Source of the DNA: Pseudomonas maumuensis
Lineage (GTDB): Bacteria > Pseudomonadota > Gammaproteobacteria > Pseudomonadales > Pseudomonadaceae
Direction: 5' to 3'
DNA length: 64,000 bases
Assembly: GCF_019139675.1 (NCBI RefSeq)
Contig: NZ_CP077077.1
Span: 1,550,001-1,614,000, forward strand
Both the position numbers and the translations under genes were made by a program. The notes beneath the pieces are model-generated. The model was not told where the DNA came from, did no database searches, and saw only the letters and a list, made by a program, of their open reading frames with translations. Of this stretch, positions 1 through 9,343 are shown piece by piece (positions within the stretch are counted from its first letter, which is position 1; every line of letters begins with the position of its first letter).

Positions 1-8
1 GAAATGGC

Positions 9-36
9 GCCATCGCGGGCAAGCCCGCTCCTGCAT
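9..36. repeat. Single REP-type palindrome
   Basis: Short GC-rich imperfect palindrome (cgcggGCAAGCCCGctcctgc) of the class that recurs in many gaps in this window. Pseudomonas genomes carry hundreds of such REP elements outside genes. It probably lies downstream of a gene that ends left of the window. Confidence 0.6.
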
Positions 37-54
37 GAGCTCTCTAGAGCAAGG

Positions 55-126
55 CTTTCAGGCAAATCTGCGACATTTTGTATAATTACTCTAAAAATGA
101 CCTGTATTCTTCATTGAGTCATTTTT
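55..126 (+). promoter_or_regulatory. Putative fadD promoter region with a 9-bp inverted repeat
   Basis: A perfect TATAAT sits at 81-86 in an otherwise GC-rich stretch; a clear -35 at the right distance is not obvious (best is a ctttca at 55-60). Just downstream the 9-mer aaaaatgac (93-101) is repeated inverted as gtcattttt (118-126), and tgacctgt occurs twice (98-105 and 128-135). The leader to the fadD ATG would be about 190-200 nt. An operator for a fatty-acid regulator is possible, but the site does not match the PsrA pattern I know. Confidence 0.35.
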
Positions 127-286
127 GTGACCTGTCGGCCCATTTCGGCCTCTAGGCGACCCCTTGCAAAGCTGTTACTCTCGGCGCGCTTTCAGAGGAT
201 CCGGTTTGCAATGAGCCGGCGTCTCATATCAATAATAAGCGCATCGACGCATACCGAATTCGCTGTTGCTGAAGGAGCGGGCTTCC

Positions 287-1984
287 ATGATCGAACATTT
301 TTGGAAGGATAAGTACCCAGCCGGGGTCACGGCGGACATCAATCCTGACGAATTCCCCAATATTCAGGCGGTACTCAAGCAATCCTGCCAACGCTTTGCC
401 GACAAACCTGCCTTTAGCAACCTGGGCAAGACCATCACCTACGGCGAGCTGTACACCTTGTCCGGCGCCTTCGCCGCCTGGCTGCAGCAGCACACCGACT
501 TGAAGCCGGGCGACCGCATCGCGGTCCAGTTGCCCAACGTCCTGCAGTACCCTGTCGCCGTCTTCGGCGCCATGCGTGCCGGGCTGATCGTGGTCAACAC
601 CAACCCGCTGTACACCGCGCGGGAGCTGGAGCACCAGTTCAACGATTCCGGCGCCAAGGCGCTGGTGTGCCTGGCCAACATGGCGCACCTGGCGGAAAAG
701 GTGGTGCCCAAGACCCAGGTAAAACACGTCATTGTCACCGAAGTGGCCGACCTGTTGCCACCACTCAAGCGCCTGCTGATCAACAGCGTCATCAAGTACG
801 TGAAGAAAATGGTGCCGGCCTACCACCTGCCGGGCGCGGTGCGCTTCAACGATGCGCTGGCGCTGGGTAAGGGCGGCGCGGTCACCGAGGCCAACCCGCA
901 GCCCGGCGACGTCGCCGTGCTGCAGTACACCGGCGGCACCACCGGCGTGGCCAAGGGCGCGATGCTCACCCACCGCAACCTGGTGGCCAACATGCTGCAG
1001 TGCCGTGCGCTGATGGGCTCGAACCTGCACGAAGGTTGCGAGATCCTCATCACTCCGCTGCCGCTGTACCACATCTACGCCTTCACCTTCCATTGCATGG
1101 CCATGATGCTGATCGGCAACCACAACGTGCTGATCAGCAACCCGCGTGACCTGCCGGCGATGGTCAAGGAACTGGGCAAGTGGAAGTTCAGCGGCTTCAT
1201 CGGCCTCAACACGCTGTTCGTCGCCCTGTGCAACAACGAGACTTTCCGCAACCTCGATTTCTCGGCACTGAAGATCACCCTGTCCGGCGGCATGGCCCTG
1301 CAGCAGAGCGTGGCCGAGCGCTGGAAGGCGGTGACTGGTTGCGCCATCTGCGAAGGCTACGGCATGACCGAGACCAGCCCGGTGGCGGCGGTCAATCCGA
1401 CCTCGGCCAACCAGTTGGGCACCATCGGCATCCCGGTGCCGTCCACCCTGTGCAAGATCGTCGATGACAACGGCCAGGAACTGCCCCTGGGCGAGGTGGG
1501 CGAGCTGTGCATCAAGGGGCCGCAGGTGATGAAGGGCTACTGGCAGCGTGAAGACGCCACCGCCGAGATCATCGACAGCAACGGTTGGCTGAAAACCGGT
1601 GACATTGCCCTGATCCAGCCGGACGGCTACATGCGCATCGTCGATCGTAAGAAAGACATGATCCTGGTGTCCGGTTTCAACGTGTACCCCAACGAGCTCG
1701 AAGACGTGCTGGCCGCGCTGCCAGGCGTGATGCAGTGCGCCGCCATCGGTATCCCGGATGAGAAATCCGGCGAGGTGATCAAGGTGTTCATCGTGGTCAA
1801 GCCGGGCATGACCCTGACCAAGGAACAGGTCATGGAGCACATGCGCGCCAACGTCACAGGCTACAAGGTGCCCAAGGCCATCGAGTTCCGCGATGCGCTG
1901 CCGACCACCAACGTTGGCAAGATCCTGCGCCGCGAGCTGCGTGATGAAGAGTTGAAGAAGCAAGGCCTGAAGAAGATCGCCTGA
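287..1984 (+). CDS. fadD: Long-chain-fatty-acid--CoA ligase (FadD)
   Basis: Activates long-chain fatty acids to acyl-CoA with ATP through an acyl-AMP intermediate, feeding beta-oxidation; a peripheral inner-membrane enzyme. The 565-aa length fits FadD (E. coli 561). The AMP-binding P-loop YTGGTTGVAKG begins at about residue 214, and the fatty-acyl-CoA-synthetase signature (GWLKTGD ... DRKKDMILVSGFNVYPNE) lies at about residues 433-470. The ATG at 287 is chosen over an upstream in-frame start at 266 because GGAG lies 10 nt before it and FadD1 proteins begin MIE-FWKDKYP. P. putida-type genomes carry two adjacent fadD genes; the other may lie just left of the window. A palindrome at 2011-2037 separates it from the convergent oxidase gene. 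Confidence 0.95.
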   Translation: MIEHFWKDKYPAGVTADINPDEFPNIQAVLKQSCQRFADKPAFSNLGKTITYGELYTLSGAFAAWLQQHTDLKPGDRIAVQLPNVLQYPVAVFGAMRAGLIVVNTNPLYTARELEHQFNDSGAKALVCLANMAHLAEKVVPKTQVKHVIVTEVADLLPPLKRLLINSVIKYVKKMVPAYHLPGAVRFNDALALGKGGAVTEANPQPGDVAVLQYTGGTTGVAKGAMLTHRNLVANMLQCRALMGSNLHEGCEILITPLPLYHIYAFTFHCMAMMLIGNHNVLISNPRDLPAMVKELGKWKFSGFIGLNTLFVALCNNETFRNLDFSALKITLSGGMALQQSVAERWKAVTGCAICEGYGMTETSPVAAVNPTSANQLGTIGIPVPSTLCKIVDDNGQELPLGEVGELCIKGPQVMKGYWQREDATAEIIDSNGWLKTGDIALIQPDGYMRIVDRKKDMILVSGFNVYPNELEDVLAALPGVMQCAAIGIPDEKSGEVIKVFIVVKPGMTLTKEQVMEHMRANVTGYKVPKAIEFRDALPTTNVGKILRRELRDEELKKQGLKKIA

Positions 1985-2010
1985 TCCGCAGTCTGCTTCG
2001 GGATTGAAGC

Positions 2011-2037
2011 GTGGGAGCGGGGCAAGCCCGCTCCCAC
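2011..2037. terminator. REP palindrome between convergent genes, possible bidirectional terminator
   Basis: gtgggagcggg and its exact complement flank a short gcaa-type loop, giving an 11-12 bp GC stem. It lies in the 69-bp gap between fadD (plus) and the oxidase gene (minus). There is no T run, so any terminator role is inference from position; the sequence belongs to the REP class found throughout the window. Confidence 0.5.
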
Positions 2038-2053
2038 GGTTGATGAGCTGAAC

Positions 2054-3361
2054 TCAGCGCAGCTTTTCCAGCATCTGGTAGTACCACATCCCCGCTGCCA
2101 GTAGCGGATTCCCCAGCAAGTCTCCCATCGGCACCTTGATGTGCTTGCACGCCGCGAAGGTATCGAACTTTTCCAGCGTCCCGGTCAATGCCTCGGCCAT
2201 GATCTCGCCCATGATGTGGCTGGTGGCGATGCCGTGCCCGGAATATCCCTGGCAGTACCAGACGTTGTCTGACAGCTTGCCCAGTTGCGGGATGCGGTTG
2301 ACCACGATGCCCATGGCGCAGCTCCACTGGAACTCGATCGGCACGCCCTTGAGCGCCGGGAAGGTGCGCTCGATGCACGGGCGCAGTTCGCCCTCGATGT
2401 CTCGCGAATCGCGCCCGGAGTAGTTGGCGCCGCCGCCGAACAGCAGGCGTTTGTCGGCGGTCAGGCGGTAGTAGTCGAGGACGAAGCGGCAGTCGTACAC
2501 GGCCAGATCCTGCGGGTTGATCTGGTCGGCCAGGTCGCCCAGTGGCGCGGTGGTGACGATGCCGCCCATGGCCGGGAAGATCTTGCCCTTGAGCTGGCGT
2601 TTTTCCAGTTTGTGGTAGACGTCGCCGGCCAGCATCACCTGGCGGGCCTCGATGCGCCCGTTGGCGGTAACCAGGGCCGGGCGGGGGCCGTGGATGATCT
2701 CCAGCACTTCGGAATTCTCGAACACCAACGCGCCGAGGCCATGGGCGGCGCGGGCCTCGCCCAGGCACAGGTTGAGCGGATGCAGGTGCAGGTTGCGGCG
2801 GTTCTTCAACGCGCCAAGGTACAGCGGGCTCTGCAGGTGCTGCTGCATGGCGCTGCGGTCGAGCAGTTGCACCTGATCGCCCATGCCACGACGCTGGGCC
2901 TCGGCTTCGAAAGCGCGCAGCTCGGTCATGTGCGAAGGTTTCATCGCCGCGTGCAGGTGACCGTGCTTGAGGTCGCACTGGATGCCGTAGCGTTCGACGC
3001 GCTGTTCGATGATCTGGTGGCCGCGCCAGCGCAGGTGCCAGATGAAGTCGTCGACCTCGGCGCCCAGACGGTCGCGCATCTGTGTGCGCATGGCCTCGTC
3101 GCCCGACAGGCTGCCGGTGACCTGGCCACCGTTGCGCCCGCTGGCGCCCCAGCCGATGCGGTTGGTCTCGACGATGGCTACCTTCAGGCCACGTTCGGCC
3201 AGCTCCACCGCAGTGGCCACGCCGGTGAAGCCGCCGCCGATGATCGCCACGTCCACCTGCACCGTGCCCTTGAGCGTGGGGTATTCGGTCGCGTCATTGA
3301 GGGTGGCGCTGTAGTAGGACGGCGCGCGCTGGGCCGGCCTGTTGTTGACTGCTGCGTTCAT
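2054..3361 (-). CDS. puuB: FAD-dependent oxidoreductase, gamma-glutamylputrescine oxidase-like (PuuB family)
   Basis: DAO-family flavoenzyme predicted to oxidise a gamma-glutamylated polyamine or related amine, releasing hydrogen peroxide. The FAD-binding Rossmann motif GGGFTG is at residues 42-47, followed by the ASGRNGGQVTGSL segment typical of the PuuB/OrdL group; 435 aa is the usual family length. It lies 26 bp downstream of the gamma-glutamylpolyamine ligase-like gene on the same strand, so the two probably form one operon carrying successive steps of putrescine use (glutamylation, then oxidation). Substrate identity is inferred from family and neighbour; several paralogues exist in Pseudomonas and they can prefer other amines. 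Confidence 0.8.
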   Translation of the reverse strand: MNAAVNNRPAQRAPSYYSATLNDATEYPTLKGTVQVDVAIIGGGFTGVATAVELAERGLKVAIVETNRIGWGASGRNGGQVTGSLSGDEAMRTQMRDRLGAEVDDFIWHLRWRGHQIIEQRVERYGIQCDLKHGHLHAAMKPSHMTELRAFEAEAQRRGMGDQVQLLDRSAMQQHLQSPLYLGALKNRRNLHLHPLNLCLGEARAAHGLGALVFENSEVLEIIHGPRPALVTANGRIEARQVMLAGDVYHKLEKRQLKGKIFPAMGGIVTTAPLGDLADQINPQDLAVYDCRFVLDYYRLTADKRLLFGGGANYSGRDSRDIEGELRPCIERTFPALKGVPIEFQWSCAMGIVVNRIPQLGKLSDNVWYCQGYSGHGIATSHIMGEIMAEALTGTLEKFDTFAACKHIKVPMGDLLGNPLLAAGMWYYQMLEKLR

Positions 3362-3387
3362 GGGTGTTCCTTGTTGTAGTTCGTCTG

Positions 3388-4752
3388 TCAGGCCTGGTGC
3401 AGGTACCAGCGCCAGTCCTGTTCGCCGACTTCGGCCATGAACTGGCGGTACTCGGCGCGCTTGACCTTCAGGTACACGCCGAGGAAGGCCTCGCCCAGCG
3501 CCTCCCTGGCCCAGGTCGACTGCTCCAGGGCTTCCAGGGCAGTCAGCCAGTCGGTGGGCAGGTACTCGCTGGCCTGGGCATAGCCGTTGCCTTCGACCGG
3601 CGCGCCGGGATCGAGCTGTTCGCGGATGCCCTGGTGCGCGGCAGCAAGTATCGCGGCGGCGGCCAGGTAGGGGTTGGCGTCGGCGCCGCAGATACGGTGC
3701 TCCACATGCCGGCTGTTGGCCGGGCCGCCGGGCACGCGCAGGCTGACGGTGCGGTTGTCCACGCCCCAGGTCGGTGCCAGCGGGGCATAGCTGTTGGCCT
3801 GGAAGCGTCGGAACGAGTTGGCGTTGGGGCAGAACAGCAGCAGCGACTCACGCAGGTGGCGCAGCATGCCGGCCACCGCCTGGCGCAACAGTGGGGTGCC
3901 GGCCTTGTCTTCGCTGGCGAACAGGTTGTTGCCAGCTGCGTCCGCCAGGCTCAGGTGCATGTGCATGCCGGTGCCGGCCAGTTGCGCGAACGGCTTGGCC
4001 ATGAAACAGGCCTGCATGCCATGGGCATTGGCAATGCCCTTGACCAGGCGTTTGTAGCGCACGGCCTGGTCCATGGCCTGGAGCGCGTCGCCGTGCTCCA
4101 GGGTAATTTCCACCTGTCCCGGGGCGTACTCGGAGATCGCCGTGCGCACAGGGATGTCCTGGGCCTTGCAAGCAGCATAGAGATCGGCAAGAAACGGTTC
4201 GATCTGCTCCAGCTCGCGCAAGCCATAGACCTGGGTGCCGCGCGGGCGTCCACCGTCGCTGTCCAGCGCCGGCTGCGGGCGGCCCTGGGCGTCGCGCTGC
4301 TGGTCGAGCAGGTAGAACTCCAGTTCGCAGGCCATCACCGGGTGGAAGCCATCGGCCTTGAGGGCGTCGATCACCCGCAGCAGCACATGACGCGGATCGG
4401 CCACGCTGGCCGGCAGGCCTTCGCTGGGGTGCATGCTGACTTGCACCGCGGCGGTCGGCACCCGGCGCCAGGGCAGGCGCACCAGGCTGCCGTCCAGCGG
4501 GTAGGCGCGGCAGTCGATGTCGCCGACGTCCCAGACCAGGCCAGAATTTTCCACGTCGTCGCCATTGAGGGTCAGGCCGAGGATGGTGCTGGGCAGCGGG
4601 CGGCCGCTGTCGAACACCGCCAGCAGTTCCTCGCGATGCAGCAGCTTGCCGCGGGGTACGCCGTTGGCGTCGAGGATGAACAGTTCGATCAGATCGATAT
4701 CAGGGTTGTTGGCCAGGAAACGCCTGGCCTGCTCTGCGGGGGCAAAGTGCAT
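3388..4752 (-). CDS. Glutamine synthetase family protein, gamma-glutamylpolyamine ligase-like (PuuA/SpuI)
   Basis: Class-I-type glutamine synthetase fold used in Pseudomonas to couple glutamate to putrescine, spermidine or other amines with ATP. The N-terminal beta-grasp part contains IELFILD-type sequence and RGKLLHRE; the catalytic part contains the GTGMHMHLSL and EHRICGADANPYLA signatures, which carry metal, ATP and glutamate ligands in this family. With the ATG at 4752 it is 454 aa, matching PuuA/SpuI-type proteins; an in-frame start at 4812 would add 20 unconserved residues. It is followed after 26 bp by the oxidase gene. The exact amine is not determinable from sequence alone. Confidence 0.85.
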   Translation of the reverse strand: MHFAPAEQARRFLANNPDIDLIELFILDANGVPRGKLLHREELLAVFDSGRPLPSTILGLTLNGDDVENSGLVWDVGDIDCRAYPLDGSLVRLPWRRVPTAAVQVSMHPSEGLPASVADPRHVLLRVIDALKADGFHPVMACELEFYLLDQQRDAQGRPQPALDSDGGRPRGTQVYGLRELEQIEPFLADLYAACKAQDIPVRTAISEYAPGQVEITLEHGDALQAMDQAVRYKRLVKGIANAHGMQACFMAKPFAQLAGTGMHMHLSLADAAGNNLFASEDKAGTPLLRQAVAGMLRHLRESLLLFCPNANSFRRFQANSYAPLAPTWGVDNRTVSLRVPGGPANSRHVEHRICGADANPYLAAAAILAAAHQGIREQLDPGAPVEGNGYAQASEYLPTDWLTALEALEQSTWAREALGEAFLGVYLKVKRAEYRQFMAEVGEQDWRWYLHQA

Positions 4753-5220
4753 GGTGGATTCGCTCTGGGGCACACAGGACCGCCGCGCGGGCGAGCGGTC
4801 AGGCTGAGTCAATCGGCCAGTAGTGGCCGGGTCGGGTCAGGGGTGCGCGAACGAAGTGTCCGGTGGGCGCGCGTGACGGCAGTGCCACAGGGCCCAGAAG
4901 GCGAGGATGATATGCACCAGCGGGTTTTCGCCGGCACGGGCCCGGGCCTTCGGCAGTGAAGGGTGGGGCTGCGGGCGGGCGATCAGCGGGGCGGAGAGCA
5001 TGCCTTGGATACTCACATGGGCGTTAAGGTTGATTAAATCAGGGAATGGCGACGTTCATTCCATGGTTTGCTAAACATTCGAGTTGTAGTACACGTGTCG
5101 GACTCGACCTGCGCCAGACCCGCAACAGGCAGCATCCCGGCGGCAAATCTGCGACAATCCCACCTCTTACGCCTGCCGATCATGAAAAAGCAGCACTCGC
5201 CTGCATCATTAAAAAGCCCC
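4753..5220. other. 468-bp gap between the polyamine ligase and hrpA genes
   Basis: The gap holds the divergent promoters for the leftward polyamine operon and the rightward helicase gene, and one possible small leftward gene (4837-5001, listed separately). From about 5010 to 5100 the sequence is clearly less GC-rich than its surroundings, as expected of a promoter. No tRNA, REP pair or confident operator was seen. Confidence 0.6.
4837..5001 (-). CDS. Possible 54-aa small protein upstream of the polyamine ligase gene
   Basis: An ATG at 5001 opens a 55-codon frame ending in TGA at 4837-4839. Most third positions are G or C, as in real genes here. The product would be basic and proline-rich with a short hydrophobic stretch (LVHIILAFWALW) in the middle that could be a single membrane segment. 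AAGG sits just before the ATG, which is a weak ribosome site. It lies 84 bp before the polyamine ligase start on the same strand, so it could be a leader peptide or first gene of that operon. I do not recognise it; it may be chance in GC-rich DNA. Confidence 0.35.
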   Translation of the reverse strand: MLSAPLIARPQPHPSLPKARARAGENPLVHIILAFWALWHCRHARPPDTSFAHP

Positions 5221-8200
5221 ATGACAGACCACGCCATCGACCAACTGCTGAAGAACCTCGACCACGCCATGATCGCCGACCGACATCGGTTGCGCCGGCA
5301 ACTGCACGAACTGCGCAAGCGCCCCGACGAGGGCAAGCTCGCGCAGTGGGTGGAAAAGGTCCAGGCGTCCTGCGCCCAGGTCACCGCGCGCCAGCAGAGC
5401 GTGCCGAGCATTCGCTACGACGACAACCTGCCGATCGCCGCCAAGCGCGACGAGATCAAGAAGGCCCTGGCCGAGCACCAGGTGCTGGTGATCGCCGGCG
5501 AGACAGGTTCGGGCAAGACCACCCAGTTGCCGAAGATCTGCCTGGAACTGGGCCGTGGCAGCCATGGCCTGATCGCCCACACCCAGCCTCGGCGGATCGC
5601 CGCGCGCAGCGTGGCGGCGCGGGTCGCCGAGGAGCTGGGCACGCCGTTGGGGGCGCTGGTGGGCTACCAGGTGCGCTTCGAGGACCAAAGCGATTCGAAC
5701 ACCCTGGTCAAGCTGATGACCGACGGTATCCTGCTGGCCGAGACCCAGCACGACCGCTTCCTCGAACGCTACGACACGATCATCGTCGACGAGGCCCACG
5801 AGCGCAGCCTGAACATCGACTTCCTGCTCGGCTACCTCAAGACCCTGCTGCATCGCCGCCCCGACCTGAAGTTGATCATCACTTCGGCGACCATCGATCT
5901 GGAGCGCTTTTCCAAGCATTTCGACGGTGCGCCGATCATCGAGGTGTCCGGCCGTACCTACCCGGTGGAAACCTGGTACCGCCCGCTGACCAGCGAGCAG
6001 GACGAGGAGGGCAACCAGGTCGAGGAAGACCTCTCGGTCGACCAGGCGATCCTCGCCAGCCTCGACGAGATCGCCCAGCACGAGCGCAGCCAGGGCAAGG
6101 GCCCGGGCGACGTGTTGGTGTTCCTGCCCGGCGAGCGCGAGATCCGCGACGCCGCCGAGATCCTGCGCAAGGCGCAGTTGCGCCACACCGAGATCCTGCC
6201 GCTGTATGCGCGGCTGTCGCCGGCCGAGCAGCAGCGGATTTTCCAGTCCCACAGCGGCCGGCGCGTGGTGCTGGCGACCAACGTCGCGGAAACCTCGCTG
6301 ACCGTGCCGGGCATCCGCTATGTGATCGACAGCGGCACCGCCCGCATCAGCCGCTACAGCTACCGCGCCAAGGTCCAGCGCCTGCCCATCGAGGCCGTTT
6401 CGCAGGCCAGTGCAAACCAGCGTAAAGGCCGCTGCGGCCGGGTCGAGCCGGGTATCTGCATTCGCTTGTACAGCGAGGATGACTTCAACGGCCGGCCAGC
6501 GTTCACCGATCCGGAGATCCTGCGCACCAACCTTGCCGCAGTCATCCTGCAGATGCTGCACCTGCGCCTGGGCGCCATCGACGCTTTCCCGTTCATCGAG
6601 CCGCCGGATGGCAAGGCCATCAGCGACGGCTTCAACCTGTTGCAGGAGCTGTCGGCGGTCAACCGCGAGAACCAGCTGACGCCGCTGGGCCGCCAGTTGG
6701 CGCGCCTGCCGATCGATCCACGGTTGGGCCGCATGCTGCTCGAGGGCGCCCGCCAGGGCAGCCTGCAGGAAGTGCTGATCGTCGCCAGCGCACTGTCGGT
6801 GCAGGATCCGCGCGAGCGCCCGCCGGAGCGTCAGCAGGCAGCCGACCAGGCCCATGCCCAGTGGAAGGATGTCGATTCCGACTTCGCCGCGCTGGTCAAC
6901 CTGTGGCGCGGCTTCGAGGAGCAACGCCAGGCGCTGACTGCCAACCCGCTGCGCAACTGGTGCCGCAAGAACTTCCTCAACTACTTGCGCCTGCGCGAGT
7001 GGCGCGACGCCCACCGCCAGCTGGCGCTGATCTGTCGTGACCTGCAACTGACCGTGAACAAGGATGCCTGCGACTACCAGCGCATGCACAAGGCGATTCT
7101 CAGCGGCCTGCTCAGCCAAATCGGCCAAAAGACCGAAGAGGGCGACTACCAGGGCGCACGCCAGCGGCGGTTCTGGATTCATCCGTCGTCGGGGATTGGC
7201 CGCAAGCGGCCGCAATGGGTGATGGCTGCCGAACTGGTGGAAACCACCAAACTGTATGCGCGCATGGTGGCCAAGATCGAGCCGGACTGGATCGAGCCTC
7301 TGGCCACCCACCTGATCAAGAAGAACCACTTCGAACCGCACTGGGAGAAGAAGCGCGGCCAGGTGGTGGCCTACGAGCAGATCACCTTGTACGGGTTGAT
7401 CCTGGTCGGACGCCGCCCGGTGCATTTCGGTCCGATCGACCCCGTCACTTCCCGCGAGCTGTTCATCCGCGATGGCCTGGTCGGTGGCGAGATCCAGTCC
7501 CGGGCCAAGTGCCTGGCGGCCAACAAGCGCCTGCTGGAGCAGCTCGACGAACTGGAGGCCAAGGCCCGCCGACGCGACATTCTCGCCGACGAAGAAACCC
7601 TGTACGCCTTCTACGAAGCGCGCCTGCCCGCAGAGATCCACCAGACCGCGACCTTCGATGCCTGGTACCGGATGACCAGCCAGAAGGACGCCAACCTGCT
7701 GATCATGCGCGAGGAGGACGTACTGGCCCGCGAGGCCAGCGAGGTCACCGCAGCGCAGTACCCGGATCACTTGCAGGTGGGCGAACTGCGCCTGTCGCTG
7801 AGCTACCATTTCGAACCGAACCATCCACGTGACGGCGTGACCGTGCGGGTGCCGGCGCCGTTGCTGCCCAACCTGCCGGGTGAACGCCTGGAATGGCTGG
7901 TGCCGGGCCTGCTCGAGGCCAAGTGCATCGCTCTGGTGCGCAACCTGCCCAAGGCCCTGCGCAAGAACTTCGTGCCGGTGCCGGACTTCGTCAAGGCGGC
8001 ACTGTCGCGCATGGTCTTCGGCCAGGGCGCGTTGCCCCAGGCACTGGGCCACGAGCTGCTGCGCATGACCGGGGTGCGGGTATCCGACGAAGCCTGGGCG
8101 GAAGCGACTGCGCTGGTGGAGGGTCATCTGCGCATGAACATCGAAGTGGTCGATGCCCAGGGCAAGTTCCTCGGCGAGGGCCGCGACCTGGCCGAACTGA

Positions 8201-9126
8201 CTGCCCGTTTTGCTGCCGCCAGCCAGGCCGCCCTGGCCTTGCCGCGTAACGACAAGGCCGAACAGCCGGTGCAGGCCAAGGTGTTCGAGCAAGTGGCGCA
8301 GACCGCCCAGCAGAAGATCGCCGGGTTGTCGATGACCGTGTACCCGGCACTGGTCGAGGACAACGGCACGGTGCGCGAGGGGCGGTTCTCGACCCAGGCC
8401 GAAGCTGAATTCCAGCACCGACGCGCCCTGCAGCGCCTGTTGCTGCAGCAGTTGGCCGAGCCGGCCAAGTTCCTGCGCGGCAAGCTGCCGGGGTTGACCG
8501 AGCTGGGTTTGCTGTATCGCGAACTGGGCCGGATCGAGGCGCTGGTGGAGGATATCCTGTTGGCCAGCCTCGACAGTTGCGTGCTCGAAGGCGAAGATTC
8601 GCTGCCCCGCGATGGCGCCGGCCTGGCGTCGTTGGCCGAGCGTAAGCGTGGCAATTGGAGCGAGCACGCCGAACGCCTGGCACGTCAGACGCTCGAGGTG
8701 CTCAAGCTGTGGCATGGCTTGCAGAAGCGCTTCAAGGGCAAGATCGACCTGAGCCAGGCGGTGGCGCTCAACGACATCAAGCAGCAACTGGCCAACCTGG
8801 TGTATCCGGGCTTCGTGCGCGAGACGCCGGGGGCCTGGTTCAAGGAATTGCCGCGCTATCTCAAGGCGGTGGAACTGCGCCTGGAGAAGCTGGGTTCGCA
8901 GGTGCAGAAGGACCGGGTGTGGAGTGGCGAGCTGGCCAATTGCTGGGCGCAATACCAGGCCCGTGCCGACAAGCATGCCCAGGAAGGCAAGCGCGATGAG
9001 CAACTGACCCTGTACCGCTGGTTGCTGGAGGAGTACCGGGTGTCGTTGTTCGCCCAGCAGTTGGGTACCAAGGTGCCGGTTTCCGATAAGCGACTGAGCA
9101 AGCAGTGGAGTCAGGTGGAAGCCTAA
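5221..9126 (+). CDS. hrpA: ATP-dependent RNA helicase HrpA (DEAH/RHA family)
   Basis: Large DEAH-box helicase of about 1300 aa; E. coli HrpA, also 1300 aa, acts on mRNA processing and on stalled ribosomes. Visible core motifs are GETGSGKT (93-100), DEAH (190-193), SAT soon after, and the QRKGRCGR motif VI; then the helicase-associated/OB region and the long HrpA-specific C-terminal DUF3418 part. The start at 5221 (MTDHAIDQLLKNLD) is chosen because family proteins begin here; in-frame starts at 5068 and 5182 would add unconserved residues, although none of the three has a good Shine-Dalgarno sequence. It is a single-gene unit followed by a REP pair. Confidence 0.93.
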   Translation: MTDHAIDQLLKNLDHAMIADRHRLRRQLHELRKRPDEGKLAQWVEKVQASCAQVTARQQSVPSIRYDDNLPIAAKRDEIKKALAEHQVLVIAGETGSGKTTQLPKICLELGRGSHGLIAHTQPRRIAARSVAARVAEELGTPLGALVGYQVRFEDQSDSNTLVKLMTDGILLAETQHDRFLERYDTIIVDEAHERSLNIDFLLGYLKTLLHRRPDLKLIITSATIDLERFSKHFDGAPIIEVSGRTYPVETWYRPLTSEQDEEGNQVEEDLSVDQAILASLDEIAQHERSQGKGPGDVLVFLPGEREIRDAAEILRKAQLRHTEILPLYARLSPAEQQRIFQSHSGRRVVLATNVAETSLTVPGIRYVIDSGTARISRYSYRAKVQRLPIEAVSQASANQRKGRCGRVEPGICIRLYSEDDFNGRPAFTDPEILRTNLAAVILQMLHLRLGAIDAFPFIEPPDGKAISDGFNLLQELSAVNRENQLTPLGRQLARLPIDPRLGRMLLEGARQGSLQEVLIVASALSVQDPRERPPERQQAADQAHAQWKDVDSDFAALVNLWRGFEEQRQALTANPLRNWCRKNFLNYLRLREWRDAHRQLALICRDLQLTVNKDACDYQRMHKAILSGLLSQIGQKTEEGDYQGARQRRFWIHPSSGIGRKRPQWVMAAELVETTKLYARMVAKIEPDWIEPLATHLIKKNHFEPHWEKKRGQVVAYEQITLYGLILVGRRPVHFGPIDPVTSRELFIRDGLVGGEIQSRAKCLAANKRLLEQLDELEAKARRRDILADEETLYAFYEARLPAEIHQTATFDAWYRMTSQKDANLLIMREEDVLAREASEVTAAQYPDHLQVGELRLSLSYHFEPNHPRDGVTVRVPAPLLPNLPGERLEWLVPGLLEAKCIALVRNLPKALRKNFVPVPDFVKAALSRMVFGQGALPQALGHELLRMTGVRVSDEAWAEATALVEGHLRMNIEVVDAQGKFLGEGRDLAELTARFAAASQAALALPRNDKAEQPVQAKVFEQVAQTAQQKIAGLSMTVYPALVEDNGTVREGRFSTQAEAEFQHRRALQRLLLQQLAEPAKFLRGKLPGLTELGLLYRELGRIEALVEDILLASLDSCVLEGEDSLPRDGAGLASLAERKRGNWSEHAERLARQTLEVLKLWHGLQKRFKGKIDLSQAVALNDIKQQLANLVYPGFVRETPGAWFKELPRYLKAVELRLEKLGSQVQKDRVWSGELANCWAQYQARADKHAQEGKRDEQLTLYRWLLEEYRVSLFAQQLGTKVPVSDKRLSKQWSQVEA

Positions 9127-9176
9127 CCGTTGCAACTTGTGGCAAACTTGATGGAATTTGGGGCCGCTTTGCGGCC

Positions 9177-9242
9177 CATCGCTGGCAAGCCAGCTCCCAC
9201 AGGGTACGCATTGAACTGAGGGGGCTGGCTTGCCAGTGATCG
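9177..9242. repeat. Inverted pair of REP elements
   Basis: Two copies of the GCTGGCaagcCAGCTCCCAC type face each other (about 9178-9200 and 9220-9242), so the RNA could form one large hairpin. This paired arrangement recurs elsewhere in the window and resembles the mobile REP doublets (REPINs) of Pseudomonas. It sits downstream of hrpA. Confidence 0.65.
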
Positions 9243-9343
9243 AGGGCCCAGCCCTCGTCTGTGAATTGGTACCAAGGTGCCATTATGTTGCCCTTTTCCC
9301 GGCCTGCGCCGCATGGCGATGGCCTTTGACTAGAGGAACGACC

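Noticed and set aside
61..5156. GGCAAATCTGCGACA occurs exactly at 61-75 and 5142-5156, upstream of fadD and hrpA
   Set aside because: One or two exact 15-mer pairs are expected by chance in 64 kb; no shared function is evident.
5209..9135. A 1308-aa minus-strand frame across hrpA
   Set aside because: It is antisense to a complete helicase with all motifs and has no recognisable domain.
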